DNA from: Oceanobacillus sojae
GTDB lineage: Bacteria; Bacillota; Bacilli; Bacillales; Amphibacillaceae
Direction of reading: 5' to 3'
Assembly (NCBI RefSeq): GCF_007991515.1
Contig: NZ_BJYM01000021.1
Coordinates: forward strand, 1-64,000
Length of the DNA stretch: 64,000 nucleotides
The first letter of the stretch is position 1. Every line of letters begins with the position of its first letter. A program made the position numbers and the translations under genes. Under the pieces are notes generated by a model. That model was not told where the DNA came from. It saw only the letters and a list, made by a program, of their open reading frames with translations, and ran no database searches. Below are positions 1 to 11,462 of the stretch, piece after piece.

Positions 1-28
1 GTCGTCGTTTCAAATTGGCGACTTTATT

Positions 29-57
29 AATTTATCACATTTACAATTCGTTGTCAA
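29..57 (-). promoter_or_regulatory. rRNA-operon-type sigma-A promoter P2
   Basis: On the minus strand there is TTGACA (52-57), a 17-nt spacer and TAAATT (29-34), followed by an AT-rich leader that runs off the left edge. In B. subtilis lysS is followed by rRNA operons, so this is most likely the proximal promoter of an rrn operon whose 16S gene lies beyond position 1. The rRNA itself is not in the window. Confidence 0.7.
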
Positions 58-134
58 CAACTTTTTTTAATTTATTTTGTTGTTATCTTGTTGAACCGTT
101 CATGTGATGCGCATTGCGTTATGCAACGATAATT

Positions 135-163
135 AATTTATCATGATTCCAAAATGAAAGCAA
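135..163 (-). promoter_or_regulatory. rRNA-operon-type sigma-A promoter P1
   Basis: A second minus-strand promoter lies about 106 bp upstream of the first: TTGCTT (158-163), 17-nt spacer, TAAATT (135-140). The identical -10 hexamer and 17-bp spacing in tandem are typical of Bacillus rrn P1/P2 pairs. Confidence 0.65.
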
Positions 164-292
164 GTCTTTTTTGAAATAAAATTACAGAAGACAAATATTT
201 CTATAATTCATTTTATTGAAGCAGTTTGATAAACCTTTTATAAATCCCTGTTTACAAAGCTTTTCCGCCATTTTTCACGTTCACCAAAACGC

Positions 293-329
293 AAAGCCCT
301 GAAGGAAGATTGTCTTCCTTCAGGGCTTT
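293..329 (-). terminator. Hairpin after lysS
   Basis: A perfect 17-bp stem with a 3-nt loop lies just beyond the lysS stop. The T-tract is weak on both strands, but the position and stem strength fit a terminator insulating lysS from the rrn promoters. Confidence 0.75.
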
Positions 330-349
330 GCTCTCTATGACATATGCAA

Positions 350-1900
<1,551 letters not shown>

Positions 1901-1935
1901 TTATCCTACGAAGAATAAACCTTCGTTGTTTTCTC

Positions 1936-2436
1936 TTATATCTCTGTCTCCAATAATCTTACATCAGCTTTATCTGACTCTGGAAGTTCTTTTAAATAGG
2001 CTTCTACAGATTTTTCACGTACAGGTATAATAAAACCAGGAGCAATCTCTGCTAATGGAATTAATACAAAAGCACGCTCATGCATGCGAGGATGCGGTAT
2101 AATCAATCTTTCTACTGTACTATTTTCATGATTAAATGTCAAAATGTCAAGGTCAATGGTTCGGGGGCCAAACCGGATATCCCGTTTTCTGCCAAGTTCC
2201 TTTTCAATCTGCTGGCAGAAAAAAAGTAAATCCATTGCTGATAAGCTTGTTTGGATCTCTAATACCATATTTAAGAAGTCTGATTGATCCTGATATCCAA
2301 CCGGGGCAGTTTCGTACACAGAGGATCTTTTCTGAATCCTGACAGCTTCATTTGCTTCCAGTATTTCTAATGCCTGTCTCAGATGTTCTTTTCTCGGTTC
2401 AATATTTGTTCCCAGTGCGATAAATGCTTGATTCAT
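1936..2436 (-). CDS. folK: 6-hydroxymethyl-dihydropterin pyrophosphokinase
   Basis: Transfers pyrophosphate from ATP to 6-hydroxymethyl-7,8-dihydropterin, the step before dihydropteroate synthase in folate synthesis. The 166-aa protein starts MNQAFIALGTNIEPR and has the family signature GRKRDIRFGPRTIDLDIL (about residues 83-100) with the Mg-binding DxD. The start overlaps the folB stop by 4 bp, so the two are translationally coupled. Confidence 0.96.
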   Translation of the reverse strand: MNQAFIALGTNIEPRKEHLRQALEILEANEAVRIQKRSSVYETAPVGYQDQSDFLNMVLEIQTSLSAMDLLFFCQQIEKELGRKRDIRFGPRTIDLDILTFNHENSTVERLIIPHPRMHERAFVLIPLAEIAPGFIIPVREKSVEAYLKELPESDKADVRLLETEI

Positions 2437-2798
2437 TTCGTTCTCTCCCTATAAATTTCTACAGCAACCGACTCATAATATCCCGGAATGGGCGGATCCG
2501 GTTTTGTTACATGAATGGTACACGCCTCCAGCAATTCAAAAGAAATAAAAAGCTCATCTGCAATTGCTTCAGCTACTGCTTCAATAAGGTTAAAGCGTTT
2601 CTCTTCCACCACATGTTTTATCTTTTCATAAGCTTTCCCGTAATGTATAGAATTCTCCATTGCATCTGATCCCCCAGCTTTCTTTAAAGACAGGTACAGG
2701 TCAGCATCAACATAAAAACGTTGTCCCAAAGTATTTTCTTCAGGTAACAGCCCATGATATCCATAAAACTGCATCCGTTTTAAAACAATTTTATCCAT
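2433..2798 (-). CDS. folB: Dihydroneopterin aldolase
   Basis: Converts 7,8-dihydroneopterin to 6-hydroxymethyl-dihydropterin and glycolaldehyde. At 121 aa it is the normal size for FolB. The N-terminal MDKIVLKRMQFYGYHGLLPEE has the conserved Y-HG-E pattern, and the family's catalytic Lys is in HVTKPDPPIPG near residue 100. It sits between folP and folK, as in B. subtilis. Confidence 0.96.
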   Translation of the reverse strand: MDKIVLKRMQFYGYHGLLPEENTLGQRFYVDADLYLSLKKAGGSDAMENSIHYGKAYEKIKHVVEEKRFNLIEAVAEAIADELFISFELLEACTIHVTKPDPPIPGYYESVAVEIYRERTK

Positions 2799-2837
2799 TG
2801 TTGTTCCCCTTTTCTTCTGAACATGTTTTTTATTTAG

Positions 2838-3653
2838 CTACAGCTTTGTTTGATAAATTGCATCTGCTACTTTAGCTGCTTCCAGGTTGGTTTGCACATC
2901 ATGTACACGAACAATGCGTGCACCTTTGGCAATTCCAATTATTGTTGTCGCCGCTGTTCCAATATCTCTTTTATCTGCAGGAACATCTAAAATATCGCCT
3001 ATAAATCTTTTTCGAGAGGCTGCCAAAAGCAGCGGATAACCGAATGATGTTAATTCTTGAAGTTCTTTAATTATATATTGATTCTGTTCCATCGTTTTTG
3101 CAAACCCAATACCCGGGTCGAGAATAATCTGGCTGTCCTCTACACCTGCATCTTTAGCAATCGTTATACTCTCAAGTAAATCTGATTTTAAGTCCTGAAT
3201 AAAGTCCCTATAATCCATACTTTTTCGATTATGCATCAATATAATCGGTACTTGATAACGGGCAGCAATCTCTGCAATTTTCGGTTCTCTTTTCGCTCCC
3301 CAAATGTCATTTATGATAGAAGCACCAGCTTGTACAGCCTGCTCCGCTACAGAGGCCTTAAATGTATCCACTGAAATAGGGATTTGTAAGGACTCTTTTA
3401 AAGCCTCAATAACCGGGATAATCCTACCTGCCTCTTCTTCCGCACTGACAGGCGTATGTCCTGGGCGAGTAGATTCTCCGCCAATATCAATTATATCCGC
3501 TCCATCTGCCGCCATTTTTTTTCCTTGGGCAACTGCCTTTTCAATATTTGTATAATGCCCGCCGTCTGAGAAAGAATCAGGAGTGACATTTAATATTCCC
3601 ATAATATGCGTGCGCTTAGTTAAGTCTAATTGAAATTCTTTTGCCTGTATCAC
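2838..3653 (-). CDS. folP: Dihydropteroate synthase
   Basis: Condenses p-aminobenzoate with hydroxymethyl-dihydropterin pyrophosphate; it is the sulfonamide target. MGILNVTPDSFSDGG (about residues 18-32) and DIGGESTRPG (about 56-65) are the two DHPS signatures. The start is GTG with a strong upstream GAGGAGG at 8-nt spacing. In B. subtilis the p-aminobenzoate genes pabB-pabA-pabC lie between cysK and this gene. Here only an intergenic spacer is present. Confidence 0.97.
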   Translation of the reverse strand: MIQAKEFQLDLTKRTHIMGILNVTPDSFSDGGHYTNIEKAVAQGKKMAADGADIIDIGGESTRPGHTPVSAEEEAGRIIPVIEALKESLQIPISVDTFKASVAEQAVQAGASIINDIWGAKREPKIAEIAARYQVPIILMHNRKSMDYRDFIQDLKSDLLESITIAKDAGVEDSQIILDPGIGFAKTMEQNQYIIKELQELTSFGYPLLLAASRKRFIGDILDVPADKRDIGTAATTIIGIAKGARIVRVHDVQTNLEAAKVADAIYQTKL

Positions 3654-3790
3654 TTATTTCGCCTCCTCTTCGCCGCCTAAAGAATGTGTTTATTCTTATA
3701 TAGCATCGTATCAAATCAATCTCATCTATTCTACATCCTACCTTAAGACGTTAAAGAAAAAAAGTGGAAAGCGCTGGTTAAAAAAGATAA

Positions 3791-3828
3791 AAAAAGGAAC
3801 CAGCCTTAAGATAGCTGATTCCTTTTTC
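3791..3828 (-). terminator. Terminator after cysK
   Basis: Minus-strand hairpin with arms around AAAAGGAATCAGC and GCTGGTTCCTTTT followed by a T-run. It separates cysK from the folate operon. Confidence 0.85.
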
Positions 3829-3838
3829 ATTTCGACTT

Positions 3839-4768
3839 TTAGTTTTCTTCATCAAATTGATAAAGAGCTGTAGAAAGGTAACGTTCTCCATTATCAGGAA
3901 GAATCGCCAGAACCTTTTTACCTTTACCTAATTCTTTTGCGACTTTCACTGCCGCTGCAACTGCTGCTCCTGAAGAAATACCACCCAGGATTCCATTTGT
4001 CGTAGCGACCTTTCGTGCTGCTTCAAAAGCTTCTTCATTTCCAATCTGCAGAACTTCATCATAAATGGATGTATCAAGTACTTCAGGTTTGAAGCCTGCT
4101 CCAATTCCCTGAATCTTATGCGGTCCAGGATTTCCGCCTGAAAGCACTGGTGAATCCTTTGGCTCCACAGCATAAATTTTAACACCATCGAAATTTTCCT
4201 TCAGCACTTTCCCAGCACCGGTAATTGTTCCGCCTGTTCCTATCCCGGAAACAAAAGCATCTAAACCGTCTGACATTTGTTCCACGATTTCTTTACCAGT
4301 TGTTTTTTCATGAATTTCCGGGTTAGCGGGATTGTTAAATTGCTGTGGCATAAAATAACCATTCTCTTCTTGCAATTCTTTCGCTTTAGCAATCGCACCC
4401 TTCATTCCTTCAGCTCCAGGAGTTAATACAAGCTTCGCTCCATAGGCTTTCAGTAAATTACGGCGTTCTTGACTCATCGTGTCAGGCATAACAAGAATTG
4501 CCTGATACCCCTTAGCAGTAGCAACCATTGCTAAACCAATTCCTGTATTACCACTGGTCGGTTCAATAATCGTATCCCCGGGCTTCAAACCTCCTGATTT
4601 CTCTGCAGCTTCGACCATTGCTGCTGCGATACGGTCCTTTACCGAACTTCCTGGGTTCATAAATTCTAATTTTACATATACATCTGCACTATTCTCGTCA
4701 GTAATATTATGGAGCTTTACAATAGGTGTTCCACCAATTAGACCTGCAATATTATTTGCAACTGTCAT
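3839..4768 (-). CDS. cysK: Cysteine synthase (O-acetylserine sulfhydrylase)
   Basis: PLP enzyme that makes cysteine from O-acetylserine and sulfide. The PLP lysine is in [14 protein letters not shown] (about residue 44), the substrate loop is [12 protein letters not shown] and the PLP-phosphate loop is [10 protein letters not shown]. At 309 aa it is the normal CysK length. AGGAGG stands before the ATG. It is a separate transcription unit with its own sigma-A promoter and terminator. In related bacteria CysK also binds CymR, but nothing here tests that. Confidence 0.96.
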   Translation of the reverse strand: MTVANNIAGLIGGTPIVKLHNITDENSADVYVKLEFMNPGSSVKDRIAAAMVEAAEKSGGLKPGDTIIEPTSGNTGIGLAMVATAKGYQAILVMPDTMSQERRNLLKAYGAKLVLTPGAEGMKGAIAKAKELQEENGYFMPQQFNNPANPEIHEKTTGKEIVEQMSDGLDAFVSGIGTGGTITGAGKVLKENFDGVKIYAVEPKDSPVLSGGNPGPHKIQGIGAGFKPEVLDTSIYDEVLQIGNEEAFEAARKVATTNGILGGISSGAAVAAAVKVAKELGKGKKVLAILPDNGERYLSTALYQFDEEN

Positions 4769-4811
4769 ATAACCCCTCCTAATGCCAAGTATTTTTATAT
4801 GATTTATATAT

Positions 4812-4840
4812 AATGTATTTCTTTATTGAAAAAATGTCAA
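4812..4840 (-). promoter_or_regulatory. cysK sigma-A promoter
   Basis: Minus strand TTGACA (4835-4840), 17-nt spacer, TACATT (4812-4817), about 45 bp upstream of the cysK start. Confidence 0.6.
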
Positions 4841-4913
4841 TCCTAAAGGTTAAAAAAATGCCCATTTTTCTAATCTGAAGCAAATCCGAATTCATCATCT
4901 ATTTCCATCTATA

Positions 4914-4959
4914 TAAAAAAGCGGCCCATCATACTTCTATTTTGTATCATGACTCCGCT
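4914..4959 (-). terminator. Terminator after hslO
   Basis: Long minus-strand stem with AGCGG/CCGCT at the base and one or two internal mismatches, followed by a six-T tract. Confidence 0.75.
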
Positions 4960-4972
4960 ATTTACACATTTT

Positions 4973-5854
4973 TTATGATTGTTTAAGCTTTTTTAGCTCT
5001 TCTTCTGTAAAGATATAGCGCTCATTACAAAAATGACAGGTTGCTTCTGCTCCATGATCTTCATCAATCATTTTCTGGATTTCTTCATCACCTAATCCAA
5101 TAATAGCATTCGCAAGTCTTTCTTTCGAACATTTGCATTGAAATTCTATCGGCATTTTCTCCAATATATTTACATTATCTTTATCAAACAATGTGTATAG
5201 AATCTCTTCAGGTGTCTTTCCTTCACGGATAAGTGAAGAAATAGCAGGGAAGGATTGGATACGGTCCTCTAACCGCTCAATAATCGCTTCATCTGCACCC
5301 GGCATAACTTGTACAATAAAACCGCCGGCAGCTAAAATACTCAAATCCGGATTGACGAGAACCCCTGCACCGACTGCTGACGGAACTTGCTCGGAAGTTG
5401 CAAAATAATATGTGAAATCTTCGCTTATCTCGCCGGATACAATAGGTGTCTCACCTGTAAAATAGTCTCTCATCCCTAAATCCTTGATAACACTGATATT
5501 TCCTTCTGTGCCGACTGCTCTGGCTACATCCAGCTTACCTTTTTCATTTAAATCAAAATCAACATGCGGATTTGTTACATATCCACGTACATGACCTTTT
5601 GCATCTCCGTCTGCAACAATAGCACCCATCGGTCCATTCCCCATTACTTTTACGGTAACAGAGTCATCTCCCTTCAGCATCGCTCCCATCATTGCTGTAA
5701 CTGTAACTGTACGGCCAAGTGCAGCAGAAGCTGTTGCCCATGTGTCTTGTCTTCTGCGTGCTTCCTCCACTGTTTCTGTTGAGGAAATTGCATATGCACG
5801 AATCATGCCATTATATGTTGTAGCCTTAATTAAATAATCGTTCACAATCATCAT
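4973..5854 (-). CDS. hslO: Redox-regulated chaperone Hsp33
   Basis: Holdase chaperone activated by oxidative unfolding. The C-terminal zinc switch is present as CKC (about residue 239) and CHFC (about 270). The 293-aa length is normal. An SD (GGAGG) sits only 1 nt before the first ATG. The second ATG (spacing 4) and a GTG at codon 4 (spacing 10) are alternatives, so the true N-terminus may be up to three residues shorter. It follows coaX by 9 bp and is probably cotranscribed. Confidence 0.95.
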   Translation of the reverse strand: MMIVNDYLIKATTYNGMIRAYAISSTETVEEARRRQDTWATASAALGRTVTVTAMMGAMLKGDDSVTVKVMGNGPMGAIVADGDAKGHVRGYVTNPHVDFDLNEKGKLDVARAVGTEGNISVIKDLGMRDYFTGETPIVSGEISEDFTYYFATSEQVPSAVGAGVLVNPDLSILAAGGFIVQVMPGADEAIIERLEDRIQSFPAISSLIREGKTPEEILYTLFDKDNVNILEKMPIEFQCKCSKERLANAIIGLGDEEIQKMIDEDHGAEATCHFCNERYIFTEEELKKLKQS

Positions 5855-5863
5855 TCCTCCATT

Positions 5864-6634
5864 TTATTGATAATACTTTTTATAAATGAGATACAGCCCA
5901 TTCAACGTTAAATACGGCTCCACAGCATCTATTGTCTCTGATTCATGTGCAATCAGTTTAGACAAGCCGCCTGTTGCGATAACGGTAGGGTCTGTCCTTT
6001 TTTCCTGTTTAATCCGTTTTACCAAGCCATCAACCTGACCAATATAACCATAAAAGACACCGGATGTCATCGCCTCAACAGTAGAAGAACCAATAACCTG
6101 CTGGGGTTTTTGAATCTCGATTTTTGGCAGCTTTGAAGCTCTTGTATTTAATGCTTCCATTGAAATATTGACGCCTGGGGTAATAATTCCTCCAGCATAT
6201 CTCGCTTCTTCATCAACGTAGCAATAGGTGGTAGCTGTACCAAAATCAATAATAATTAATGGTGCGCCGTATTTATGAATACCTGCTATTGCATTAACGA
6301 TCCGGTCCGCTCCAATTTCAGACGGATTTGGATAATTCATCTTAATCATCTTGTCGTAGGATGTTTTTCCAATAACAACTGCTTCTAAATGAAAATAATC
6401 GCGGCTCATTTTCTCTAATGCAAACATAATAGGTGGTACTACAGAAGAAATAATCACCCCGGTAATGTCTTGGAAGCTTAACCCTTTATATTCAAATAAT
6501 GAATGAATTAACATACCAAATTCATCTTCTGTTTTATAACGGTCTGTTTTTATACGCCAATCATGAATTAATGTATCATTATCAAAAACACCCAAGACTG
6601 TATTAGTATTCCCTACGTCAAGAACAAATAACAT
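5864..6634 (-). CDS. coaX: Type III pantothenate kinase
   Basis: First step of CoA synthesis, phosphorylating pantothenate. The ASKHA-fold signatures are clear: [12 protein letters not shown] at residues 6-17, [13 protein letters not shown] (about 107-119) and IDFGTATT (about 129-136). At 256 aa it is the expected length. It is encoded just downstream of ftsH and upstream of hslO, as in B. subtilis. Confidence 0.96.
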   Translation of the reverse strand: MLFVLDVGNTNTVLGVFDNDTLIHDWRIKTDRYKTEDEFGMLIHSLFEYKGLSFQDITGVIISSVVPPIMFALEKMSRDYFHLEAVVIGKTSYDKMIKMNYPNPSEIGADRIVNAIAGIHKYGAPLIIIDFGTATTYCYVDEEARYAGGIITPGVNISMEALNTRASKLPKIEIQKPQQVIGSSTVEAMTSGVFYGYIGQVDGLVKRIKQEKRTDPTVIATGGLSKLIAHESETIDAVEPYLTLNGLYLIYKKYYQ

Positions 6635-6978
6635 CTATCATCATACCTTCCTTCGTTTCTTAAGAAAACTCGGCAAACCAAGCCTTAAAAGCGTAGAATA
6701 AGTCACCTTCGTTGAGATCTGGGGCTGGGACTGGGACTGCGATTACTCGCCCCACCGAAAATCATTGTGGCTGCCCGCCCTATTAATTATTGCTGTATTT
6801 ATGCAAACAGAAAACTTTCTTCTTTACCTAAAAATTAATATAACATACTTTTTTTAAGGAAAAACCAAAAAAGCATTACAACCATGCAAAAATCTTATTC
6901 AAACGCTCTTGAGACAATCGCTTCATAGTACAATTGAGAAGTTTACAGTGTCACGTGCGCAAACACTCGCCTGTCTGC
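6635..6978. other. Gene-free spacer between ftsH and coaX
   Basis: This spacer carries the ftsH terminator at its right end and one isolated copy of a short repeated hairpin motif (6732-6753). I see no other supported feature. A short frame overlapping the ftsH end is not protein-like. Confidence 0.6.
6732..6753 (-). repeat. Solo copy of 22-bp repeat-core motif
   Basis: The 22-bp core found inside the larger intergenic repeats (see 46401-46422 and 51655-51676) occurs here exactly, in reverse orientation and without the rest of the element. Its key part is GCGA-GTAA-TCGC, a 4-bp stem with a GTAA loop. Confidence 0.7.
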
Positions 6979-7016
6979 AAAAAAAAGAAGCAGCCTTTCC
7001 AATCTTAGGCTGCTTC
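6979..7016 (-). terminator. Terminator after ftsH
   Basis: Perfect 10-bp stem GAAGCAGCCT/AGGCTGCTTC followed on the minus strand by eight T, 22 bp beyond the ftsH stop. Confidence 0.92.
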
Positions 7017-7037
7017 ATGTATATACTTCCCAACTTC

Positions 7038-9089
7038 TTAATTTTTACGATCTGAATCTGAGTTGTCCTCTGTATTTTCGTCAGAGTTATGCGTTTCTTT
7101 TTCCTCATAATCATTATTCATAATAGGATCGTTTATATAAGAATCGGATTTCTTTTCGGCTTTTTCTTTTGCTTCTTCAAAAGAAAGTCCTCTTTTTTCC
7201 TCATCATCTTCTTTTGATTGAATGCTTACCTTCAAATCATCTGAACCTTCTTCCGGTTCAGGAAGCTTTCCATCTTCAAAAAGAGATTTGATTTGTTTTG
7301 CATCCAGTGTTTCCACTTCTAATAATGTCTTAGCAATTAATTCTAACTGTGCTTTATGCTCTGTAAGAATTGTTTTTGCACGGTCATAACAGTAATTAAT
7401 GAAATTCTGCATTTCCTGATCAATGTCGTGTGCAATTGCATCAGAATATGTTTGTTCATTTTGAATATCACGGCCAAGGAATACATTACCTCCACCGCCA
7501 TTACTGAATTGAAGCGGACCAATCTTATCACTCATACCAAATTCGGTGATCATCTTATGCGCAATACCTGTCGCACGTTGGAAGTCATTGGAAGCTCCTG
7601 TGCTTACTTCACCAAAAATGATTTCTTCTGCGACACGTCCACCCAGTAAACCGGTAATCTTATCAAACAGCTCCGGTTTTGTCATGAAGTAGCGGTCTTC
7701 TCTTGGAAGCATTACCGCATAACCACCAGCTTGACCACGGGGAACAATGGTAACTTTGTGAACGACATCAGCATCATCTAAGACCATACCGATGACCGTA
7801 TGACCACTCTCGTGATAGGCAACAATATTTCTTTCTTTTTCGGAAATAACTCTGCTCTTCTTCGCAGGTCCCGCAATAACACGGTCAATTGCTTCGTCAA
7901 TATCTAACTGACCAATTTTCTTACGATCAGCACGAGCTGCAACTAACGCCGCTTCATTCAGCAAGTTCTCCAAATCGGCACCAGAGAATCCTGGAGTACG
8001 CATTGCAATTGTTTTTAAATCAACTGTATCTTCAAGCGGTTTATTTCTTGCATGTACTTCCAGAACAGCTTCACGGCCTTTCACATCTGGACGGTCTACC
8101 ATGATTTGTCTATCAAAACGTCCTGGACGTAATAAAGCAGGGTCAAGTATATCAGCACGGTTCGTTGCAGCAATCATAATAATTCCTTCATTTGCTCCAA
8201 ATCCGTCCATCTCAACCAATAGCTGGTTTAGTGTCTGTTCACGTTCATCATGTCCACCGCCTAGTCCTGCTCCACGCTGACGGCCGACTGCATCAATCTC
8301 ATCAATAAAGATGATACACGGCGCATTTTTCTTCGCATTTTCAAATAAATCACGTACACGGGAGGCACCGACCCCTACAAACATTTCTACGAAGTCAGAA
8401 CCACTGATGGAGAAGAATGGTGTTCCTGCTTCACCTGCGACTGCTTTCGCCAGTAATGTTTTACCTGTACCCGGAGGGCCGACAAGAAGGACACCTTTTG
8501 GGATACGTGCGCCTACCTGCGAGAATTTACGCGGATCTTTTAAAAATTCCACGACCTCAACAAGTTCTTGTTTCTCTTCATCAGCACCAGCGACATCTTT
8601 AAAGCGGACTTTTTTCTTATCTTCAGAGTACATTTTCGCCTTACTCTTACCGAAGTTCATAACACGGCCGCCACCGCCGCCGCCTTGTGCCTGACTAAGG
8701 ATGAATAATAAGAATAGACCAATCAATAAGAATGGAATAATTCCAGTTAAGAATGTAAGCCAAGGACTAGGCTGTTCTTCTTCCTCTACCGTTAATTGAC
8801 TTTGTTGGCTTGCTCTATTTGTAATTTGTGAGACAATTGCTTCATTATCCGGTACCTGAGCAACAAATTCTGTCTCATCATCGTCTGTTAACGTACCCGT
8901 CAAACGAATGATGCCATGTGACGGCTGAAAGGTCAGTTCCTTAATTTCACCATTATTTAAAGCATTCATAAATTGCTGTACATCATACTGCTCCTGATCT
9001 TCACTTGGTCCATTGAACACTCCGATTACTCCAATAATGATAATAAATAAGAGCATCCAGACGAAGACCTTACGAAATATCTGATTCAT
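7038..9089 (-). CDS. ftsH: ATP-dependent zinc metalloprotease FtsH
   Basis: Membrane-anchored AAA+ protease degrading membrane and regulatory proteins. Two N-terminal membrane segments (about residues 8-27 and 109-132) flank an extracytoplasmic domain. Walker A GPPGTGKT is at 204-211, followed by Walker B IIFIDEID and the second region of homology [15 protein letters not shown]. The zinc site HESGH is near residue 428. The 683-aa protein ends in a highly charged tail rich in D, E, N and S. The SD GGGAGGAGG precedes the ATG. In B. subtilis FtsH is needed for Spo0A activation and sporulation. Confidence 0.98.
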   Translation of the reverse strand: MNQIFRKVFVWMLLFIIIIGVIGVFNGPSEDQEQYDVQQFMNALNNGEIKELTFQPSHGIIRLTGTLTDDDETEFVAQVPDNEAIVSQITNRASQQSQLTVEEEEQPSPWLTFLTGIIPFLLIGLFLLFILSQAQGGGGGGRVMNFGKSKAKMYSEDKKKVRFKDVAGADEEKQELVEVVEFLKDPRKFSQVGARIPKGVLLVGPPGTGKTLLAKAVAGEAGTPFFSISGSDFVEMFVGVGASRVRDLFENAKKNAPCIIFIDEIDAVGRQRGAGLGGGHDEREQTLNQLLVEMDGFGANEGIIMIAATNRADILDPALLRPGRFDRQIMVDRPDVKGREAVLEVHARNKPLEDTVDLKTIAMRTPGFSGADLENLLNEAALVAARADRKKIGQLDIDEAIDRVIAGPAKKSRVISEKERNIVAYHESGHTVIGMVLDDADVVHKVTIVPRGQAGGYAVMLPREDRYFMTKPELFDKITGLLGGRVAEEIIFGEVSTGASNDFQRATGIAHKMITEFGMSDKIGPLQFSNGGGGNVFLGRDIQNEQTYSDAIAHDIDQEMQNFINYCYDRAKTILTEHKAQLELIAKTLLEVETLDAKQIKSLFEDGKLPEPEEGSDDLKVSIQSKEDDEEKRGLSFEEAKEKAEKKSDSYINDPIMNNDYEEKETHNSDENTEDNSDSDRKN

Positions 9090-9344
9090 TGCTTACCTCC
9101 TCCCAAATGGGGAAAAACTATAGTAAATCGTATCATAGTAAAATCGCTTTATACAAATAATTTAACCATTTTTGACGAATTATTTTTTATGAAATGAAAT
9201 ATTGCAAAATTCCTAATCAAATCGTCTAGGATTATTCTTTAAAATACATGTAATGCTGCTTCTGAGAAAAGCTATATTTTCAGCAATCTCCACTGCAGCC
9301 TGTCCCAATTAAGCCACTGTCTTGCCCATTTTTAAATGTATTCA

Positions 9345-9899
9345 TCATCCGCCATAAATTTCTGGTTTCAGAACACCAATATAAGAAAGATTTCGATATT
9401 TTTCTGCATAATCCAAACCATAGCCTACAACAAATTCATCCGGAACTTCAAAGCCGATAAGGTCCGCTTTGATATCTGCTGTTCTTCCGGCCGGTTTATC
9501 GAGAAGCGTCACGATTTTAATTGAGTTAGCTTTACGATATTTAAATAAATCCACTAAGTAGCTCAAGGTAAGTCCGCTATCAATGATATCTTCCACAATG
9601 ATAATATCGCGGCCTTCTACTTTTGTATTCAAATCTTTTAGAATTTTCACCTCTCCTGTCGAGGATGTTCCGCCGTCATAACTGGACACATCCATAAAAT
9701 CCATTTCCAGATGTGTTTCTGTATGACGAAGAATATCTGACATAAACGGCAACGCGCCTTTTAATACACCGATAGCCAGTGGAAACTTGCCCTTGTATTC
9801 CTCTGTTAATACAGCGCCAAGCTCCTTGCATTTCTCCTGAATCTCTTCCTCACTTACCAAAATCTTCTCAATCTCATCATGAATCGTTCCTTGCGCCAT
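9345..9899 (-). CDS. hpt: Hypoxanthine-guanine phosphoribosyltransferase
   Basis: Salvages hypoxanthine and guanine using PRPP. The PRPP-binding loop [14 protein letters not shown] (about residues 98-111) is intact. Its 184 aa match Bacillus HprT. It lies between tilS (15-bp gap) and ftsH, as in most Firmicutes, and is probably cotranscribed with tilS. Confidence 0.96.
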   Translation of the reverse strand: MAQGTIHDEIEKILVSEEEIQEKCKELGAVLTEEYKGKFPLAIGVLKGALPFMSDILRHTETHLEMDFMDVSSYDGGTSSTGEVKILKDLNTKVEGRDIIIVEDIIDSGLTLSYLVDLFKYRKANSIKIVTLLDKPAGRTADIKADLIGFEVPDEFVVGYGLDYAEKYRNLSYIGVLKPEIYGG

Positions 9900-9914
9900 G
9901 TTTTCTCCTCCTAA

Positions 9915-11303
9915 TTATCTTCTCGAACTATATTCCAGCTTTATATTCAATCCTTTACCATTCTGTGCAGTCTCTGCTTTTTTTAGACCGACAACCCAAA
10001 GGATGACTCCTTTATCATCCACTATAATTGGCCAATTATCCCGTAGACTTTTTGGTATTTTAGCGTTTATAAAAATATCCTTAAGCTTTTTTGAACCATT
10101 GAGTCCTCTGACAGACATACGATCTCCCGCTTTTCTTACTCGGATATGTAGTGGTAATGAAATAGAATCTGACGGAAAGACAAAAATAGCTTCATTCTCT
10201 GCCGGAGTTTCTTTGACCATTGATGCCTCGATCTTTGTTCCGTCCGACAGCAGCACTTCGCCCGGTACTGTCAATAAAGAGGAATGTGCTAACTTCGTGG
10301 ATGGCTGATGACCAAATTGCAGATAAATTTGTCCATATATATTTGTCATTTGGAGCCGCAAGGGAAAATCCAAACTTGAGCTCCCATTCCGGCGCCTTAA
10401 CAGGTCAAAAAAGTTTACTTCGTGGATATAGGATAGGTCTTTAGGTAAGGTTCCATATAGATAGTTTAATATTAGATGAAAGGCCCTTCTTTGTAAAGCC
10501 TGAGGAAGCTCTAAAAAAGCTTCTGCAGCAAAACAAATTTCCCGGTTATTTTCACGGAATTCCACTATTTTTTCTACCATTTCCGCAGCTTGTGCCTGCA
10601 AGTATTGTTCATCCTGTGATAACGTCTCGCTGAGGGTTTGTATTGTCTCATGAATACCCGGATTTTTCTCCTTCAGCAATGGCACGACATTTTTCCTGTA
10701 ATAGTTTCTTGTATAAGCTTCATCTGCATTTGTTTTATCTACCCGATAGCTCAATTGATATTTTTCCAAATAAGCAAGAATATTATTCTTTGTCACACCT
10801 AATAAAGGACGGATGATTTCTCCGCCGGCAAAATTCCGCCGTACAGGAATCCCCTTTAAGGCATTGGATGTCCCAATTCTGGCCATCCGCATAACCAGCG
10901 TTTCAATCTGATCATCAGCATGATGTCCAAGGGCAAGTACATCTGCATTTTCTGCATGCATCAATTCTTGATAAACACTGTACCTTAATTCGCGTGCAGC
11001 AACCTCTTCACTAACGCTTTTTTCTTTTTGGTATTGCCTTACATCTACTGCTCTTGTCACACAGGGAATTTCCCAATCCCGACAAATTTCTTTAACGAAC
11101 TGGCAATCTTCAGCAGATTCTTCGTTACGCAGCTGATGATCTACTGTTACTGCCACGAGATTTAAATCCCAATTGGAGGAAAGCTTTTTAAGAAAATGTA
11201 ACAGAGCAATAGAATCTGGTCCTCCTGAAACTCCGACAAGAATCGTTGTATGCTTTTGAATTAATTGATGTCTCTGAATAAACGCATACACCTTCTGCTC
11301 CAT
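9915..11303 (-). CDS. tilS: tRNA(Ile)-lysidine synthetase
   Basis: Converts C34 of the CAU-anticodon tRNA-Ile to lysidine so that it reads AUA. The PP-loop SGGPDS (about residues 25-30) marks the N-type ATP pyrophosphatase domain, followed by the TilS substrate-binding and C-terminal domains (LRVRKAGDRM, KKLKDIFINAKIP). The length of 462 aa is typical. GGAGG lies 9 nt before the ATG. TilS activity matters for the ATA-start question raised at 16879-16881. Confidence 0.96.
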   Translation of the reverse strand: MEQKVYAFIQRHQLIQKHTTILVGVSGGPDSIALLHFLKKLSSNWDLNLVAVTVDHQLRNEESAEDCQFVKEICRDWEIPCVTRAVDVRQYQKEKSVSEEVAARELRYSVYQELMHAENADVLALGHHADDQIETLVMRMARIGTSNALKGIPVRRNFAGGEIIRPLLGVTKNNILAYLEKYQLSYRVDKTNADEAYTRNYYRKNVVPLLKEKNPGIHETIQTLSETLSQDEQYLQAQAAEMVEKIVEFRENNREICFAAEAFLELPQALQRRAFHLILNYLYGTLPKDLSYIHEVNFFDLLRRRNGSSSLDFPLRLQMTNIYGQIYLQFGHQPSTKLAHSSLLTVPGEVLLSDGTKIEASMVKETPAENEAIFVFPSDSISLPLHIRVRKAGDRMSVRGLNGSKKLKDIFINAKIPKSLRDNWPIIVDDKGVILWVVGLKKAETAQNGKGLNIKLEYSSRR

Positions 11304-11338
11304 CTCATTCTTCCTCCATCCGAATCCTCTGTCGCGTC

Positions 11339-11371
11339 ATACGGTTATTCTAAATTAGAAAATAACCGTAT
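11339..11371. repeat. 11-bp perfect inverted repeat between tilS and yabT
   Basis: ATACGGTTATT (11339-11349) and its exact complement (11361-11371) enclose an 11-nt loop in the yabT-tilS spacer. There is no T-tract, so it could be a weak terminator of yabT or a regulatory site of the tilS unit. Confidence 0.5.
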
Positions 11372-11462
11372 TTTGACTACACTTCTATCATACTCCTTTT
11401 TAAGAAACGGTTCAAAAGAGAGGATGCCAAAAAAAGCATATTTTCATTTTTAAATATCCTCA

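Noticed and set aside
6923-7114. 63-codon minus-strand frame at the ftsH end
   Set aside because: Out-of-frame overlap of the charged FtsH tail running through the ftsH terminator.
8311-8694. 127-codon plus-strand frame inside ftsH
   Set aside because: Antisense shadow of the conserved FtsH AAA domain. No SD or independent composition.
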